Assembly: GCF_014486695.1 (NCBI RefSeq)
Contig: NZ_JACTAB010000004.1
Span: 1 to 64,000, forward strand
DNA length: 64,000 nucleotides
Direction of reading: 5' to 3'
Source: Flavobacterium buctense
Lineage (GTDB): Bacteria; Bacteroidota; Bacteroidia; Flavobacteriales; Flavobacteriaceae
This document shows, in pieces, positions 63,566 to 64,000 of this stretch (positions are counted from its first letter, which is position 1; every line of letters starts with the position of its first letter). A program made the translations under genes and the position numbers. The notes below the pieces were generated by a model, which made no database searches, had not been told where the DNA came from, and was given only the letters and a program-made list of their open reading frames with translations.

Positions 63566-64000
63566 ATGAAAAAAATAATTCTTTTAGGACTTGCAATAGT
63601 TCTTTCGCTTAGCGCTTGTAATCAAGAAAAGCGTTACACCCAACAATCGCCTGAAATCGATTCGTACAAAAAATTAATGGAAGCTTATAAAACCCAAAAA
63701 TGGGATGAATTTCCAAATCATTATGCCGATACTGCCAAAATAGCCAACAATGTTGTCAAAAAGAAAGGCATTTCAGTGGCAGAAGCCATTAAAAAAAATC
63801 AAGATGATGCAGCCTTATTCAATTGGGTTGTAGAAAATGAAGAATATGAAATGGTCGTTACAGACAAGAAAGAAACTTGGGTTAACTTTTGGGGATTGTG
63901 GAAAGGAACGCTCAAATCAAGTGGTAAAGTATATGAAGTTCCGTTTCACAATACCGCGCGTTTTATTGATGGCAAAATCGTAGAAGAATATGGTTATTGG
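63566..64000 (+). CDS. SnoaL/NTF2-like lipoprotein, cut by the window edge
   Basis: An open frame of 145 codons that runs off the right edge. It has a lipoprotein signal (VLSLSAC, Cys18) and a mature part of cone-like alpha+beta type: PEIDSYKKLMEAYKTQKWDEF, then FNWVVENEEYEMVVTDKKETWVNFWG and HNTARFIDGKIVEEYGYW. The last segment is characteristic of SnoaL/NTF2-like polyketide-cyclase folds. The fold suggests small-molecule binding, but no activity can be assigned. Confidence 0.75.
   Translation, partial: MKKIILLGLAIVLSLSACNQEKRYTQQSPEIDSYKKLMEAYKTQKWDEFPNHYADTAKIANNVVKKKGISVAEAIKKNQDDAALFNWVVENEEYEMVVTDKKETWVNFWGLWKGTLKSSGKVYEVPFHNTARFIDGKIVEEYGYW

Noticed and set aside
1..64000. CRISPR arrays, insertion sequences, prophage or integrase genes
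   Set aside because: No regularly spaced repeats, transposase-like proteins, terminal inverted repeats or phage genes were found on reading the window.

Overview
The window looks like chromosome from a low-GC member of the Bacteroidota, most probably Flavobacterium or a close relative. Supporting signs are SusC/SusD genes, type IX secretion (T9SS) C-terminal sorting domains on three proteins, many lipoproteins, promoters of the TTTG / TAnnTTTG type, a tmRNA gene without an encoded CCA end, and strong AT bias. No insertion sequence, phage gene, CRISPR array, tRNA or rRNA gene was seen.

Left edge (1-3078): a tmRNA gene, a penicillin-binding-protein-like serine hydrolase lipoprotein, and a divergent alanine/saccharopine dehydrogenase family enzyme with a near-perfect promoter. 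Locus 1 (3138-21506) is a conventional polysaccharide utilisation locus. It has a membrane-spanning sensor/HTH regulator, SusC, SusD, a LamG surface lipoprotein, a GH144/glucoamylase-like enzyme, an esterase, a GH3 beta-glucosidase, a GH97 alpha-glucosidase, a GH43-like multidomain protein and a sugar permease. Beta-1,2-glucan or a mixed glucan is a reasonable guess for the substrate. Housekeeping genes follow (21598-26481): a repeat protein, a secreted M28 peptidase and UvrA.

Locus 2 (26884-48419) is the most interesting part. It reads as a beta-1,3/1,6-glucan (laminarin-like) system, yet has no SusC or SusD. It contains a secreted binding protein, a second regulator of the same design, a glycosidase apparently fused to an outer-membrane beta-barrel, a surface binding lipoprotein, two GH16 laminarinases, a cytoplasmic GH149-type beta-1,3-glucan phosphorylase, a GH17 lipoprotein, a GH30 lipoprotein, a GPH-family transporter fused to a GH17 domain, and a free cytoplasmic GH17. 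The inferred flow is surface cleavage by GH16/GH30/GH17, passage through the fused barrel, import by the transporter, then cleavage and phosphorolysis in the cytoplasm. Direct repeats TGTATAGT-N3-TGTATAGT occur at two places around this locus, and a separate box is shared by the upstream regions of both loci.

Right part (48420-64000): an ECF sigma factor with a 47-residue small ORF, endonuclease III lacking its iron-sulfur cysteines, a thiol peroxidase, an uncharacterised 488-residue protein, a metallo-beta-lactamase-fold hydrolase, and a minus-strand operon of a BatA/VWA protein, a dihydroorotase-like protein that has lost metal ligands, a small membrane protein and an esterase. A DEAD-box helicase, a LytTR response regulator with its histidine kinase, and two exported proteins (the last cut by the window edge) complete it.
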